Origin: Microbacterium sp. XT11
GTDB lineage: Bacteria > Actinomycetota > Actinomycetes > Actinomycetales > Microbacteriaceae
Assembly: GCF_001513675.1 (NCBI RefSeq)
Contig: NZ_CP013859.1
Coordinates: 311,081-375,080, forward strand
Length of the DNA: 64,000 bases
Reading direction: 5' to 3'
Shown piece after piece: positions 33,337 through 41,256 of this stretch (position 1 is its first letter; the number at the start of each line of letters is the position of its first letter). The notes under the pieces are model-generated. The model made no database searches. It saw nothing but the letters and a program-made list of their open reading frames with translations, and was not told where the DNA came from. The position numbers and the translations under genes are program-made.

Positions 33337-34472
33337 CGGCGTCTCCGGTCTGTCGCGGGCAGGATGTCGTTGAACAGCCGCACACGCAGCGCCGAGGCCG
33401 CCTCTCCGATGGCGCCGATGAGGGGCGCCTCCGGCCCGAACGACGACACGAGGAACCGCATCGGCAGCTGAGCCGCGAACTCCTCGGCGACGCGTTCCAC
33501 CGCGTCGACGAGCACGGGGTGCGCGGCGGTGCCGCTGAGCACGAAGGCCTCGGGATCGAGCACGAGCGCCACGGTTCCGGCCACGACCGTGAGCCGTCGG
33601 CCGATCTCCGCAGCCATCGCGAGCGCAGCGGCATCGCCGGCCGCCGCCGCTTCGAGGTGATCCCCGAGCGGCGCCTCGACGTCGCGGCCATGGGTGAGGG
33701 CGAGGTCCCCCACGACGGTGTCTCCGAGAACGGGCGCGCCGATGGGCAGCGGCGTCTGCGGAAGGTACATGACCTCCCCCGCGACGCCGGAGAACCCCCG
33801 GTGCAGTACCCCGTCGATCACGATGCCCGCGCCAAGTCCGCCGTCGAGCAGGAGCAGGGCGAAGCTGGAGAGGTCGGCGCCGACTCCGGCCGTGAGCTCG
33901 GCCAGAGCCGCGAGGTTGACGTCGTTCTCGACGCGGACGGGGCACCCGAGCCGTGCGGCGAGCGCCGTGCGGAAGGCTCCTCCGTCGGGTCCCTGGTCGT
34001 CGCGGATGCCGCCGTCTGCGGTGACGATGCCCGGCACGGCGACCACCGCCACGAGCAGCGGACCGCTCACGGCGCCACGGCACGCGTCGACGAGCGAGGC
34101 GATGTGCTCGGCGCGATCGGCCCTGGGCGGAAACGCGCCATGCTGCTCGGCGCGCACCGTGCCCGTGGGATCGACGAGCGCGACGTGTGCGGCGTGATGA
34201 TCGACATGCACGGCAGCGGCGAACCCCAGACGCGGATGCAGCGCGACGCGGCCGGCTGCAGGACCGCGCGTGTCGCGGTCGACGCCGGCGGGAGCCACGG
34301 CGCCGTGCCCTTCGAGCATCCGCAGCACCTGCGTCACGGCCGTGCGCGACAGCCCTGTCTCGCTCATGAGCTCGGCGCGGGTCAGCGGTCCGCGGCGCCC
34401 GAGCGCTTCGAGGATGGCCCGTCCGTTCAGTGCTCTCAGCAGCGACTGCGGTCCTGCGATCGGCCTCTCCAT
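33333..34472 (-). CDS. ROK-family transcriptional regulator (NagC/XylR type)
   Basis: 379-residue protein with an N-terminal winged helix (RAILEALGRRGPLTRAELMSETGLSRTAVTQVLRML) and a ROK sugar-kinase-like domain (GGLGAGIVIDGVLHRGFSGVAGEVMYL). The usual ROK zinc site, a histidine after GE-x-G and a CxCGxxGC cluster, is absent: the histidine position is tyrosine and no cysteine follows. This points to a ligand-sensing repressor rather than a kinase. It is first in the operon, overlapping ChbG by ATGA. A TGTCGACA palindrome at 34522-34529 upstream is a possible binding site. Start at 34472, after GGGGGGA. Confidence 0.9.
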   Translation of the reverse strand: MERPIAGPQSLLRALNGRAILEALGRRGPLTRAELMSETGLSRTAVTQVLRMLEGHGAVAPAGVDRDTRGPAAGRVALHPRLGFAAAVHVDHHAAHVALVDPTGTVRAEQHGAFPPRADRAEHIASLVDACRGAVSGPLLVAVVAVPGIVTADGGIRDDQGPDGGAFRTALAARLGCPVRVENDVNLAALAELTAGVGADLSSFALLLLDGGLGAGIVIDGVLHRGFSGVAGEVMYLPQTPLPIGAPVLGDTVVGDLALTHGRDVEAPLGDHLEAAAAGDAAALAMAAEIGRRLTVVAGTVALVLDPEAFVLSGTAAHPVLVDAVERVAEEFAAQLPMRFLVSSFGPEAPLIGAIGEAASALRVRLFNDILPATDRRRR

Positions 34473-34555
34473 GCTGGTCCCCCCCTCGCGTCGCGCCCAG
34501 CATGACACATCGCGTCGTACTTGTCGACACCTGACGGGTCCTGCGCACTCCGGTT

Positions 34556-34561
34556 TAGGGT
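34556..34561 (+). promoter_or_regulatory. -10 element of a leaderless GNAT gene
   Basis: TAGGGT ends 6 nt before the ATG at 34568; a TGACGG -35 candidate lies 18 nt upstream. Confidence 0.5.
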
Positions 34562-34567
34562 GGACGG

Positions 34568-35140
34568 ATGACGGCGCCGCTGACGATCCGAGAGGCCCGC
34601 CCGTCAGACGCCGACGGGATCGCTGCGGTGCACGTGCGCGCATGGCGCGCGGCATACCGCGGGCTGGTCGCCCAAGACGTCCTCGACGGGCTCCTGATCA
34701 GCGAGCGGGCCGAGGGATGGCGGGATGTGCTCGCGCAGCCGTTGCCCACGGGGCTCGGCACGTTCGTCGCCGAACGCGGCGGCGAGATCGTCGCGTGGGT
34801 GTCGATCGGCGCTGGTCGAGATGACGACCGCCTCCTCGACGGAGAGGTGTACGGGCTGTACGCCGACCCGAGCGCGTGGTCGACGGGAGCTGGCCACGCG
34901 CTGCTCGAAGACGCCGAGCGGCGCCTGGCGGATGCCGGACACGCGCGCGCCTACCTGTGGGTGCTCGACGGCAACGAGCGCGCCGACGCCTTCTACGAGC
35001 GCCACGGCTGGCTCGCGGATGGCGCGACGAAGCTCGACGCGCGCCCTCGGGTGACGTTCGCCGAGCACCGCAGGGTGAAACAGCTGAGGTGCACGCTGGA
35101 TGGTGCGGATTCGCATGCAGAAGCCGCTCCATACGACTGA
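34568..35140 (+). CDS. GNAT-family N-acetyltransferase
   Basis: 190-residue acetyl-CoA-dependent transferase fold. REARPSDADGIAAVHVRAWRAAYRGLV is the typical beta1-alpha1 start, and VYGLYADPSAWSTGAGHALLEDAERRL the acetyl-CoA-binding region, although the pyrophosphate loop is STGAGHA rather than the stricter R/QxxGxG/A. C-terminal motif AYLWVLDGNERADAFYERHGW fits RimI/Ard1-like proteins. It is divergent from the ROK operon. Substrate unknown. Confidence 0.88.
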   Translation: MTAPLTIREARPSDADGIAAVHVRAWRAAYRGLVAQDVLDGLLISERAEGWRDVLAQPLPTGLGTFVAERGGEIVAWVSIGAGRDDDRLLDGEVYGLYADPSAWSTGAGHALLEDAERRLADAGHARAYLWVLDGNERADAFYERHGWLADGATKLDARPRVTFAEHRRVKQLRCTLDGADSHAEAAPYD

Positions 35141-35145
35141 TTCTG

Positions 35146-35174
35146 TTGCGAGATCGGTGCTTGCCTGACAATAT
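35146..35174 (+). promoter_or_regulatory. Promoter of the Lrp-type regulator, leaderless
   Basis: TTGCGA (35146-35151) and CAATAT (35169-35174) are 17 nt apart, and the -10 ends 6 nt before the ATG at 35181. Confidence 0.5.
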
Positions 35175-35180
35175 CGGCAT

Positions 35181-35648
35181 ATGAGCGCGACGCCGAAGCA
35201 GCCGGTCCTCGATGACATCTCCAAGCGCATCGTGGAGCTCCTCCAGGAGGACGGCCGCCGCCCCTACGCCGAGATCGGCCGCGAGGTGGGTCTCAGCGAA
35301 GCAGCAGCGCGCCAGCGGGTGCAGCGGCTCACCGAGGCAGGGGGGGTCCAGATCGTCGCGGTCACCGATCCCATGCAGCTCGGGTTCCACCGCATGTCGA
35401 TGATCGGCATCCGCGTCGACGGCGACCCGCGCTCCATCGCGCAGGAGCTCGCCCGGATCACCGAATTGGCGTACGTGGTCGTCACCCTGGGCACGTTCGA
35501 CATCCTCGTCGAGGCCGTGTGCGAGAGCGACGAAGACCTCATCGAGCTCATCGCGACCCGCATCCGCACCATCCCCGGGATCGTGCACACCGAGACCCTC
35601 CTCTACGCCGGTCTCTACAAAGACCTCTACAACTGGGGCACGCGCTGA
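35181..35648 (+). CDS. Lrp/AsnC-family transcriptional regulator
   Basis: 155-residue regulator with an N-terminal HTH (LDDISKRIVELLQEDGRRPYAEIGREVGLSEAAARQRVQRLTEAG) and a C-terminal RAM/AsnC effector domain (VVVTLGTFDILVEAVCESDEDLIELI). These proteins sense amino acids or amines. It ends 20 nt before a FAD amine-oxidase-type gene on the same strand, so it probably regulates that gene together with itself. Confidence 0.92.
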   Translation: MSATPKQPVLDDISKRIVELLQEDGRRPYAEIGREVGLSEAAARQRVQRLTEAGGVQIVAVTDPMQLGFHRMSMIGIRVDGDPRSIAQELARITELAYVVVTLGTFDILVEAVCESDEDLIELIATRIRTIPGIVHTETLLYAGLYKDLYNWGTR

Positions 35649-35668
35649 CGCGCCCTCGGGAAGCACCC

Positions 35669-37072
35669 ATGGCAACCACCGTCTTCGAGCGCCGGAGACC
35701 CGCCGAGTCCGTCATCGACGCCGCGCTCCGCGACACCAGGCACGCGGTGTTCTGGCTGGAGGACGTCGACCGCCCGGAGCATCCGCCGCTCACGGCCGAC
35801 ACTCGCGCCGACCTGGTCGTCGTCGGCGGCGGGTACACCGGACTGTGGACCGCGGTGCGAGCGAAGGAGCGCGACCCCGAGCGGCGCGTCGTGCTGCTCG
35901 ACGCGTCGCGCGTCGCGTGGGCCGCGTCCGGCCGCAACGGCGGTTTCTGCGAGGCGAGTCTCACGCACGGGCACGACAACGGCGTGAACCGGTGGCCCGA
36001 GGAGATCGACCGGCTCGACGAACTCGGCAGGGAGAACCTCGACGGCATCGAGAGGGCGGTGCGGACGTACGACATGCGGGTCGACTTCGAGCGCACCGGG
36101 CAGCTCGCGCTCGCGGTGGAGCCGCACCAGGTGGAGTGGCTCCGCGACGAGCCCGGCTTCCTCGACGAGGCCGCCGTGCAGTCCGAAGTGCACTCGCCGA
36201 CCTATCTCGCGGGCGCCTGGGACCGCGACGGCTGTGCGCTCGTGCATCCGGCCAAGCTCGGCATGGAGCTCGCGCGCGTCGCCCTCGACCTCGGGGTCGA
36301 GATCCACGAGCACACGATCGTGCGAGGCATCGACGCCGACCGTGACGGCCCGGTCGCGCTCCTCACCTCGGGCGGCACGGTACGAGCGGATGCCGTCGCG
36401 CTGGCGACCAACGTGTTCCCGTCGCTCCTGCGGCGCAATCGGCTGATGACGGTTCCGGTGTACGACTACGTGCTCATGACGGAGCCGCTGACGACGGAGC
36501 AGCTCTCGTCGATCGGCTGGTCGAACCGCCAGGGGCTCGCCGACAGCGCCAACCAGTTCCACTACTACCGGCTCACGGCCGACGACCGGATCCTCTTCGG
36601 AGGCTACGACGCCGTCTACCACTTCGGCGGCAAGGTCCGCCCCGAGTACGAGGACCGGCCGGAGAGTCACCGCCGGCTCGCATCGCACTTCTTCACCACG
36701 TTCCCGCAGCTCGAAGGCATCCGGTTCACGCACCGGTGGGCCGGCGCCATCGACTCGTCGAGCAGGTTCTGCGCGTTCTTCGGCACGGCCCGGAAGGGGA
36801 GAGTCGCGTACGCCACCGGGTTCACCGGCCTCGGCGTCGGTGCCGCGCGCTTCGCCGCCGATGTCATGCTCGACCTGCTGTCCGGCCGGCCGACCGAGCG
36901 CACCGAGCTGCGCATGGTGCGTGAGAAGCCGCTCCCGTTCCCCCCGGAGCCGGCGGCCTCGATCGGCATCAACCTCGTGCGCGCAGCGATGGATCGCGCC
37001 GACCACAACGAGGGCAGGCGCAACCTCTTCCTCCGCACCCTCGACGCCCTGGGCATGGGGTTCGACTCCTAG
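35669..37072 (+). CDS. FAD-dependent oxidoreductase, DAO / PuuB-like
   Basis: 467-residue flavoprotein of the D-amino-acid-oxidase superfamily. The FAD dinucleotide motif is ADLVVVGGGYTGLWTAVRAKE, followed by the FAD-contacting stretch WAASGRNGGFCEASLTHG, typical of gamma-glutamylputrescine oxidase-like proteins. A C-terminal FTGLGVGAARFAADVMLDLL closes the FAD site. Probable role is oxidative deamination of an amine or polyamine derivative. It lies directly after an Lrp regulator. The ATG at 35669 has GGGAA upstream. Confidence 0.9.
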   Translation: MATTVFERRRPAESVIDAALRDTRHAVFWLEDVDRPEHPPLTADTRADLVVVGGGYTGLWTAVRAKERDPERRVVLLDASRVAWAASGRNGGFCEASLTHGHDNGVNRWPEEIDRLDELGRENLDGIERAVRTYDMRVDFERTGQLALAVEPHQVEWLRDEPGFLDEAAVQSEVHSPTYLAGAWDRDGCALVHPAKLGMELARVALDLGVEIHEHTIVRGIDADRDGPVALLTSGGTVRADAVALATNVFPSLLRRNRLMTVPVYDYVLMTEPLTTEQLSSIGWSNRQGLADSANQFHYYRLTADDRILFGGYDAVYHFGGKVRPEYEDRPESHRRLASHFFTTFPQLEGIRFTHRWAGAIDSSSRFCAFFGTARKGRVAYATGFTGLGVGAARFAADVMLDLLSGRPTERTELRMVREKPLPFPPEPAASIGINLVRAAMDRADHNEGRRNLFLRTLDALGMGFDS

Positions 37073-37130
37073 CCCGCGCGTCCGGCATCCGCACCCGCCC
37101 GCGCCCGCGGCCATTCCGTCCACCGTGCGC

Positions 37131-37206
37131 TTTGTCGGGAGTTTTCCTGATTGTCGGGAGAAAACCCGGCGTGTCGATACCGGGTCGCCGGAATACTCCG
37201 ACAAAA
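37131..37206. repeat. Imperfect long inverted repeat in a convergent gap
   Basis: TTTGTCGGGAGTTTTCC (37131-37147) pairs with GGAATACTCCGACAAAA (37190-37206) with one bulge and one mismatch. ACCCGG/CCGGGT forms an inner stem. TTGTCGGGAG is also directly repeated at 37132 and 37151. The element lies after the FAD oxidoreductase gene and may terminate it. Confidence 0.75.
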
Positions 37207-37208
37207 CA

Positions 37209-37344
37209 ACCGGATGCCGGCCCAGAGCCGGTTCCAAAACCGGAAACCCGGCCCAGAGCCGGTTCCAGAACCGGATGCCGACCGGGAACCGGACGCCCGG
37301 CACAGAGTCCGAACCGGACGCCGGACCAGAACCGGATGCCCCGC
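37209..37344. repeat. ACCGGAtGCC-periodic degenerate repeat array
   Basis: The word ACCGGA followed by TGCC, CGCC or AACC starts six units at 37209, 37239, 37270, 37288, 37313 and about 37330. The two longest (about 30 bp) share GGCCCAGAGCCGGTTCCA. The array fills the rest of the 288-bp gene-free gap between the FAD oxidoreductase and the methyltransferase. No gene is seen. Confidence 0.85.
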
Positions 37345-37360
37345 ACCGGCGCGCGGCGGG

Positions 37361-38446
37361 TCAACCGGCGCGATGGGCTCGTACGTCGGCGTGCGGCATC
37401 CGCTCCGCCATGATGCGGACGGCTTCGGGGTTGTCGTCGACGAGCACGGCGTCGCGGCCGAGGGCCGAGGCGACGGCACCCGTCGTCCCCGACCCGGCGA
37501 ACAGGTCGAGCACGCGGTCTCCCGGCCGGCTCGACGCGGTCACGATGCGCCGGAGCACGCCCTCGGGCTTCTGCGTCGGATACCCGGTCTTCTCCCGCCC
37601 CGTCGTCGGAACGATCGTGTGCCACCACACGTCCGTTGGCAGCTTGCCGCGCGCGGCCTTCTCGGCCGTGACGAGTCCCGGCGCCATGTACGGCTCACGA
37701 TCGACGTCGTCGGAGTTGAACACGTAGGTCCGCGGGTTCTTCACGTATACGAGGATCGTGTCGTGCTTGGTCGGCCAGCGGCGCCGCGACTTCGCGCCGT
37801 AGTCATACGCCCAGATGAGCTCGTTGAGGAAGCAGTCGCGCCCGAACACGGCGTCGAGCATGACCTTGGCGTAGTGGGCCTCGCGGTAGTCGAGGTGCAG
37901 GTAGAGGGTGCCGTCGTCGGCGAGCAGCCGCCAGGCCTCCTCGAGCCGCGGCATGAGGAACGTGCCGTAGTCGTCGAAGCGGTCGTCATAGGTGCGCAGC
38001 ATGCCCCGCACCCGCTCGTACCGGTGCCCGTGGAAACCGTGCCGCACCTCGGGCTCCCGCTCATCCGGCCGCCCTGCCCGATCGTCCTCGGCGTCGGCCT
38101 GCGGCTCCGGCTCAGCGCGATCGGGGGCGTCGTCAGCACCGGCATCCGCCGCCATACGGCGTGCCGTCACCACCTGCCTTTCCCTGGTGCGGCCGGTGTT
38201 GAACGGCGGATCCAGGTACACCAGGGTGAACGATCCGGAGGGGAGGGTCGCCGCGACGTCCAGGTTGTCGCCCTCGATGATCGTGACGGCTCCGCGCCGC
38301 CGCTCCGCGTTCTTCGGAGCATCCGCCGTCTCTCGGACGATTCCGCCCGAATCGTCCGAGAAGCCCGCGTCCGCCCGAATCTCGGATGCCGCGGGCACCC
38401 GGTCTTCGGATGCCGAGGGCGCCGGGTCGGTCGAGGGCCCCGTCAC
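37361..38446 (-). CDS. Site-specific DNA methyltransferase, beta-class, orphan
   Basis: 361-residue adenine-N6 or cytosine-N4 methyltransferase. The catalytic DPPFNTG (79-85) comes before the AdoMet-binding motif VLDLFAGSGTTGAVA near the C-terminus, the order of beta-class enzymes (CcrM, HinfI, YhdJ types). Residues about 98-135 are an acidic low-complexity insertion. No endonuclease gene lies nearby, so it looks like a solitary regulatory or maintenance methylase. The GTG at 38446 overlaps the lplA stop (GTGA); a later in-frame GTG at 38398 is possible. The target sequence is unknown. Confidence 0.88.
   Translation of the reverse strand: MTGPSTDPAPSASEDRVPAASEIRADAGFSDDSGGIVRETADAPKNAERRRGAVTIIEGDNLDVAATLPSGSFTLVYLDPPFNTGRTRERQVVTARRMAADAGADDAPDRAEPEPQADAEDDRAGRPDEREPEVRHGFHGHRYERVRGMLRTYDDRFDDYGTFLMPRLEEAWRLLADDGTLYLHLDYREAHYAKVMLDAVFGRDCFLNELIWAYDYGAKSRRRWPTKHDTILVYVKNPRTYVFNSDDVDREPYMAPGLVTAEKAARGKLPTDVWWHTIVPTTGREKTGYPTQKPEGVLRRIVTASSRPGDRVLDLFAGSGTTGAVASALGRDAVLVDDNPEAVRIMAERMPHADVRAHRAG
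38331..38361. repeat. Perfect 13-bp inverted repeat in the methyltransferase N-terminus
   Basis: TCTCGGACGATTC and GAATCGTCCGAGA flank a 5-nt loop, covering codons 29-38. Each arm contains a GANTC word (38339, 38349) and a third lies at 38377. Confidence 0.85.
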
Positions 38447-39492
38447 GGAACCCGGTGCAGCCACGCGTCGGTCGCGAACTTCGACGCGACGAGCGCCTCG
38501 GCATCCGCGTACTCGTCCGGCGTGATCGCACCGTCCTCCGCCGAGGTCAGCGAGCGGAACGTGTCCTTGAAGCGCTCGATGATCTCGGCACGCGGCAGCC
38601 CGGTCTGGCTGCGCAGCGGATCGACGCGCTTGGCGGCCGAGGTCGTGCCCTTGTCGCTGAGCTTCTCGCGCCCGATGCGCAGCACCTCGGTCATGACCTT
38701 GCCGTCGATGTCGTACGACAGGGTCGCGTGGTGCAGCACTCCGCCGTTCGCGAGCCGCTTCTGCGCGGCCCCGCCGATCTTGCCGGTGGACGAGGCGATG
38801 TCGTTGAGCGGCTGGTAGACGGCGTCGATCCCGAGCGAGCGCAGGGCCTGCAGCACCCAGTCGTCGAGGAAGGCGTAGGAGTCGGCGAACGTCATGCCCG
38901 CGACGAGGGATGCCGGCACGTACAGCGAGTACGTGATGATCTGTCCCGCGGCCATGAGCATCGCCCCGCCGCCGGAGATGCGCCGGACGACGTCGAACCC
39001 GTGCCTGGCCGCCCCATCGGGGTCGACCTCGTTGCGGTACGACTGGAACGAGCCGATGACGACGGCCGACTCGTCCCACTCCCAGATGCGCAGGGTGGGG
39101 CGACGCCGTCCTTCGCCGACGCGCGAGGTCAGCACCTCGTCGAGCGCGAGGTTCATGCGCGGCGAGACCGCCTTCTCGTGCACGATCTCCCAGTCGAAGT
39201 CACGCCAGCCAGGGGCGGTGACGAGAGCGCGGCGCACCGCGGTGCCGACCGCCTCGGGCGTGAAGCCCAGCAGCTGCGCCCCGTCGGGCAACGCCGCACG
39301 GACGGCGGCGGCGATGGCGACGGCATCCGTCCCCTCCGGCAGCCCGTTCACAGCGGCGTTGATCGCGTCGAGTGCCGTGTCGGGTTCGAGGAAGAAGTCG
39401 CCGGCGAGCCGGAAGTTCGCGAGCCTGCCGTTCTCGACGTCGAGGTCGACGACGACGAGCTTCCCTCCGGGGACCTTGTATTCTCCGTGCAC
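38443..39492 (-). CDS. lplA: Lipoate-protein ligase A
   Basis: 349-residue enzyme attaching free lipoate to lipoyl domains of 2-oxoacid dehydrogenases or GcvH. The catalytic domain shows RRISGGGAM (170-178) and the active lysine motif KIGGAAQ (238-244). The first about 90 residues (GKLVVVDLDVENGRLANFRLAGDFFLEPD) form the small accessory domain, here at the N-terminus instead of the C-terminal position known in E. coli. The GTG at 39492 is supported by TAAGCT 6 nt upstream. It overlaps the methyltransferase gene by GTGA. Confidence 0.9.
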   Translation of the reverse strand: MHGEYKVPGGKLVVVDLDVENGRLANFRLAGDFFLEPDTALDAINAAVNGLPEGTDAVAIAAAVRAALPDGAQLLGFTPEAVGTAVRRALVTAPGWRDFDWEIVHEKAVSPRMNLALDEVLTSRVGEGRRRPTLRIWEWDESAVVIGSFQSYRNEVDPDGAARHGFDVVRRISGGGAMLMAAGQIITYSLYVPASLVAGMTFADSYAFLDDWVLQALRSLGIDAVYQPLNDIASSTGKIGGAAQKRLANGGVLHHATLSYDIDGKVMTEVLRIGREKLSDKGTTSAAKRVDPLRSQTGLPRAEIIERFKDTFRSLTSAEDGAITPDEYADAEALVASKFATDAWLHRVP

Positions 39493-39498
39493 GACTCC

Positions 39499-39504
39499 AG
39501 CTTA
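39499..39504 (-). promoter_or_regulatory. -10 element of the leaderless lplA promoter
   Basis: Minus-strand TAAGCT ends 6 nt before the GTG of lplA, giving it a promoter independent of the DUF1684 gene. Confidence 0.45.
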
Positions 39505-39525
39505 AGGCGCGCGCACGACGGCGGC

Positions 39526-40263
39526 TCAGGCCCCGAGGATCACCGCTCTCTCGCCCGCCCTGATCGAGGCCGTGTACCTGTTGCCGAGCGGCGGCAGCGG
39601 GCAGACGAACTGGTCGGAGAACGCGCAGGGCGGGAGGTAGGCACGGTTGAAGTCCACCCATGCGGTCCCCTCGGCCGATGGCTCTTCGATGGGCAGGAAA
39701 CGGAACCGGTACGTCTCGACACCGTTGGTCGCGTCGCCGAACACCGCGCCGAGGCCTCCCTGCGATCCGCGCGTCACGGTCAGCGTCTGCGGGTTGCCGT
39801 CGAGCTCGAAGTGCAGCCGCCCTGCGACCACCGACTCGTGCTCGACGCCGTCGACCGCCGTGATCACGATGCGCTCGTCGGGCGTCGGTTCGAACACGGC
39901 GGGGAGGCGCCACGACTCGCGCGGCGGATAGGCGTCGATCGCGCTGAAATGCACCCGCTGCGGCCGCGCAGGGTTGAAGACACGCAGCGCGACGGTGCCG
40001 TTCCGGTCGAACACGCGCAGCTCACGGCGGCCGAAGCGCATCGTCTCGGTGCCCCGCAGCGTCACGGTCCGGCCGGAGACGCCGAGCTCCGTTCCGCGGA
40101 TGCCGCCGTCGCCGGTGAGCGCCCACAGCCCTGGCACCCCGTCGACCGCGGCGGGCTCGGTGATGAGCCAGTTCGTGGATTCCAGGGCTGACGGTCCGTA
40201 CTCGGCCCCCGCGTACCGCTCCCGCGAGGCGTGCCACGCGCGCCAGTCGTCCACGAAGCTCAT
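39526..40263 (-). CDS. DUF1684 family protein
   Basis: 245-residue protein with the conserved DUF1684 C-terminal block VDFNRAYLPPCAFSDQFVCPLPPLGNRYTASIRAGER, including PPCAFSD and PLPP. The fold is probably beta-rich. Function is unknown in the family. The ATG at 40263 has GAGGG 6 nt upstream and is chosen over the ATG at 40269. lplA starts 33 nt downstream on the same strand. Confidence 0.9.
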   Translation of the reverse strand: MSFVDDWRAWHASRERYAGAEYGPSALESTNWLITEPAAVDGVPGLWALTGDGGIRGTELGVSGRTVTLRGTETMRFGRRELRVFDRNGTVALRVFNPARPQRVHFSAIDAYPPRESWRLPAVFEPTPDERIVITAVDGVEHESVVAGRLHFELDGNPQTLTVTRGSQGGLGAVFGDATNGVETYRFRFLPIEEPSAEGTAWVDFNRAYLPPCAFSDQFVCPLPPLGNRYTASIRAGERAVILGA

Positions 40264-40371
40264 GCGCATCCCTCTCTCTCGCCGCGAATCTACGACGGGA
40301 GCGGAGGCCGCGAAGAAGATGACGTCACACCGTTGCACTCGGCGTAACGCCGCGACACCGGGCGAAATGTT

Positions 40372-41226
40372 TCAGCGCGCGGGGATGTGCCGTTCGAGCC
40401 AGGAGAGCACGTCGGCGCGCACCTCGTCCTGCTGCAGCTCGTTGAAGATCTCGTGCCTGGCGTCGGGGTAGACGAGGGTCGTGACATCGGTGAGACCCGA
40501 GCGGCGCCGGTACTCGTCGGCGAGCTTGTGCACGCTGCGCGGACCGCCGACCGGATCGTCGCGACCCACCATGAGCAGCATCGGGATGTCGCGGCCGAGG
40601 TCCTTGCGCGGGCGGCCGTAGAGCCGGGCGGCCTCGATCGGTCCGAACAGCTTCAGCAGCGGGACGTCGGTGGTGAGCGGGTCTTCGTCGAACGACGCCC
40701 ACACGGCGGGGTCGCGCGAGAGCCACTCGAAGCCCGTGGCGTCCGGCCCCGCCCAGCGGGCGTTGAGCGGCGCGGCGTTGAGAGACCCGGGCATCCGCAG
40801 CGCAGAGCCCGACAGGATCACGGCGTCATAGGCCTCGGGATGGTGGTTCAGGAGCATCTGCGCGAGGAACGAGCCCCACGAGTGCCCCAGCAGCACGAGC
40901 GGCAGATCGGGATGCTCGGCGCGGATGATGCCGGTGAGCTGCCACACGGCCTCCTCGGCTGCGCGCAGCCCGCCTTTGCCGAGCCGGCCGAGCTTGGCCG
41001 GTCCGCCGTGCTGCCGGATGCCGGTGCGCCCGTGTCCGCGATGGTCGTCGGCGTAGACGTGAAACCCGGCCTCGGTGAGCGCCGCGATCAGGGCGCCGTA
41101 GCGCCCCGCGTGCTCGCCCACCCCGTGCAGCAGCTGCACGACGCCGCGGGCCTCCCCCGCCGCCGGGTGCACGTCGTAGACGATCGCGATGCCGTAGGCA
41201 TCCGTGAACTCCCTGGTCTCGGTCAC
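40372..41226 (-). CDS. Alpha/beta hydrolase (monoglyceride-lipase-like)
   Basis: 284-residue serine hydrolase. The oxyanion-hole motif LLHGVGEHAGRY (32-43) and the nucleophile elbow GHSWG (Ser116) match monoacylglycerol lipase/lysophospholipase proteins. Asp223 or Asp224 (GRDDPVG) and His258 (DARHEIFNE) complete the triad. Cytoplasmic, no signal peptide. The GTG at 41226 is supported by TAGGGT 6 nt upstream, although cutC lies only 30 nt away on the same strand. Confidence 0.92.
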   Translation of the reverse strand: MTETREFTDAYGIAIVYDVHPAAGEARGVVQLLHGVGEHAGRYGALIAALTEAGFHVYADDHRGHGRTGIRQHGGPAKLGRLGKGGLRAAEEAVWQLTGIIRAEHPDLPLVLLGHSWGSFLAQMLLNHHPEAYDAVILSGSALRMPGSLNAAPLNARWAGPDATGFEWLSRDPAVWASFDEDPLTTDVPLLKLFGPIEAARLYGRPRKDLGRDIPMLLMVGRDDPVGGPRSVHKLADEYRRRSGLTDVTTLVYPDARHEIFNELQQDEVRADVLSWLERHIPAR

Positions 41227-41232
41227 GTCCCC

Positions 41233-41238
41233 ACCCTA
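41233..41238 (-). promoter_or_regulatory. -10 element of the leaderless hydrolase promoter
   Basis: Minus-strand TAGGGT ends 6 nt before the GTG at 41226. Confidence 0.45.
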
Positions 41239-41256
41239 CCGACGCGTGCCGGCCCG

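Noticed and set aside
37131..37344. CRISPR array
   Set aside because: Units are degenerate, variable in length and lack unique spacers; no cas genes nearby. The same holds for the repeats at 46666 and 30970.
37361..38446. Restriction-modification system
   Set aside because: No endonuclease or specificity gene adjacent; neighbours are lplA and a repeat-filled gap, so only an orphan methyltransferase is supported.
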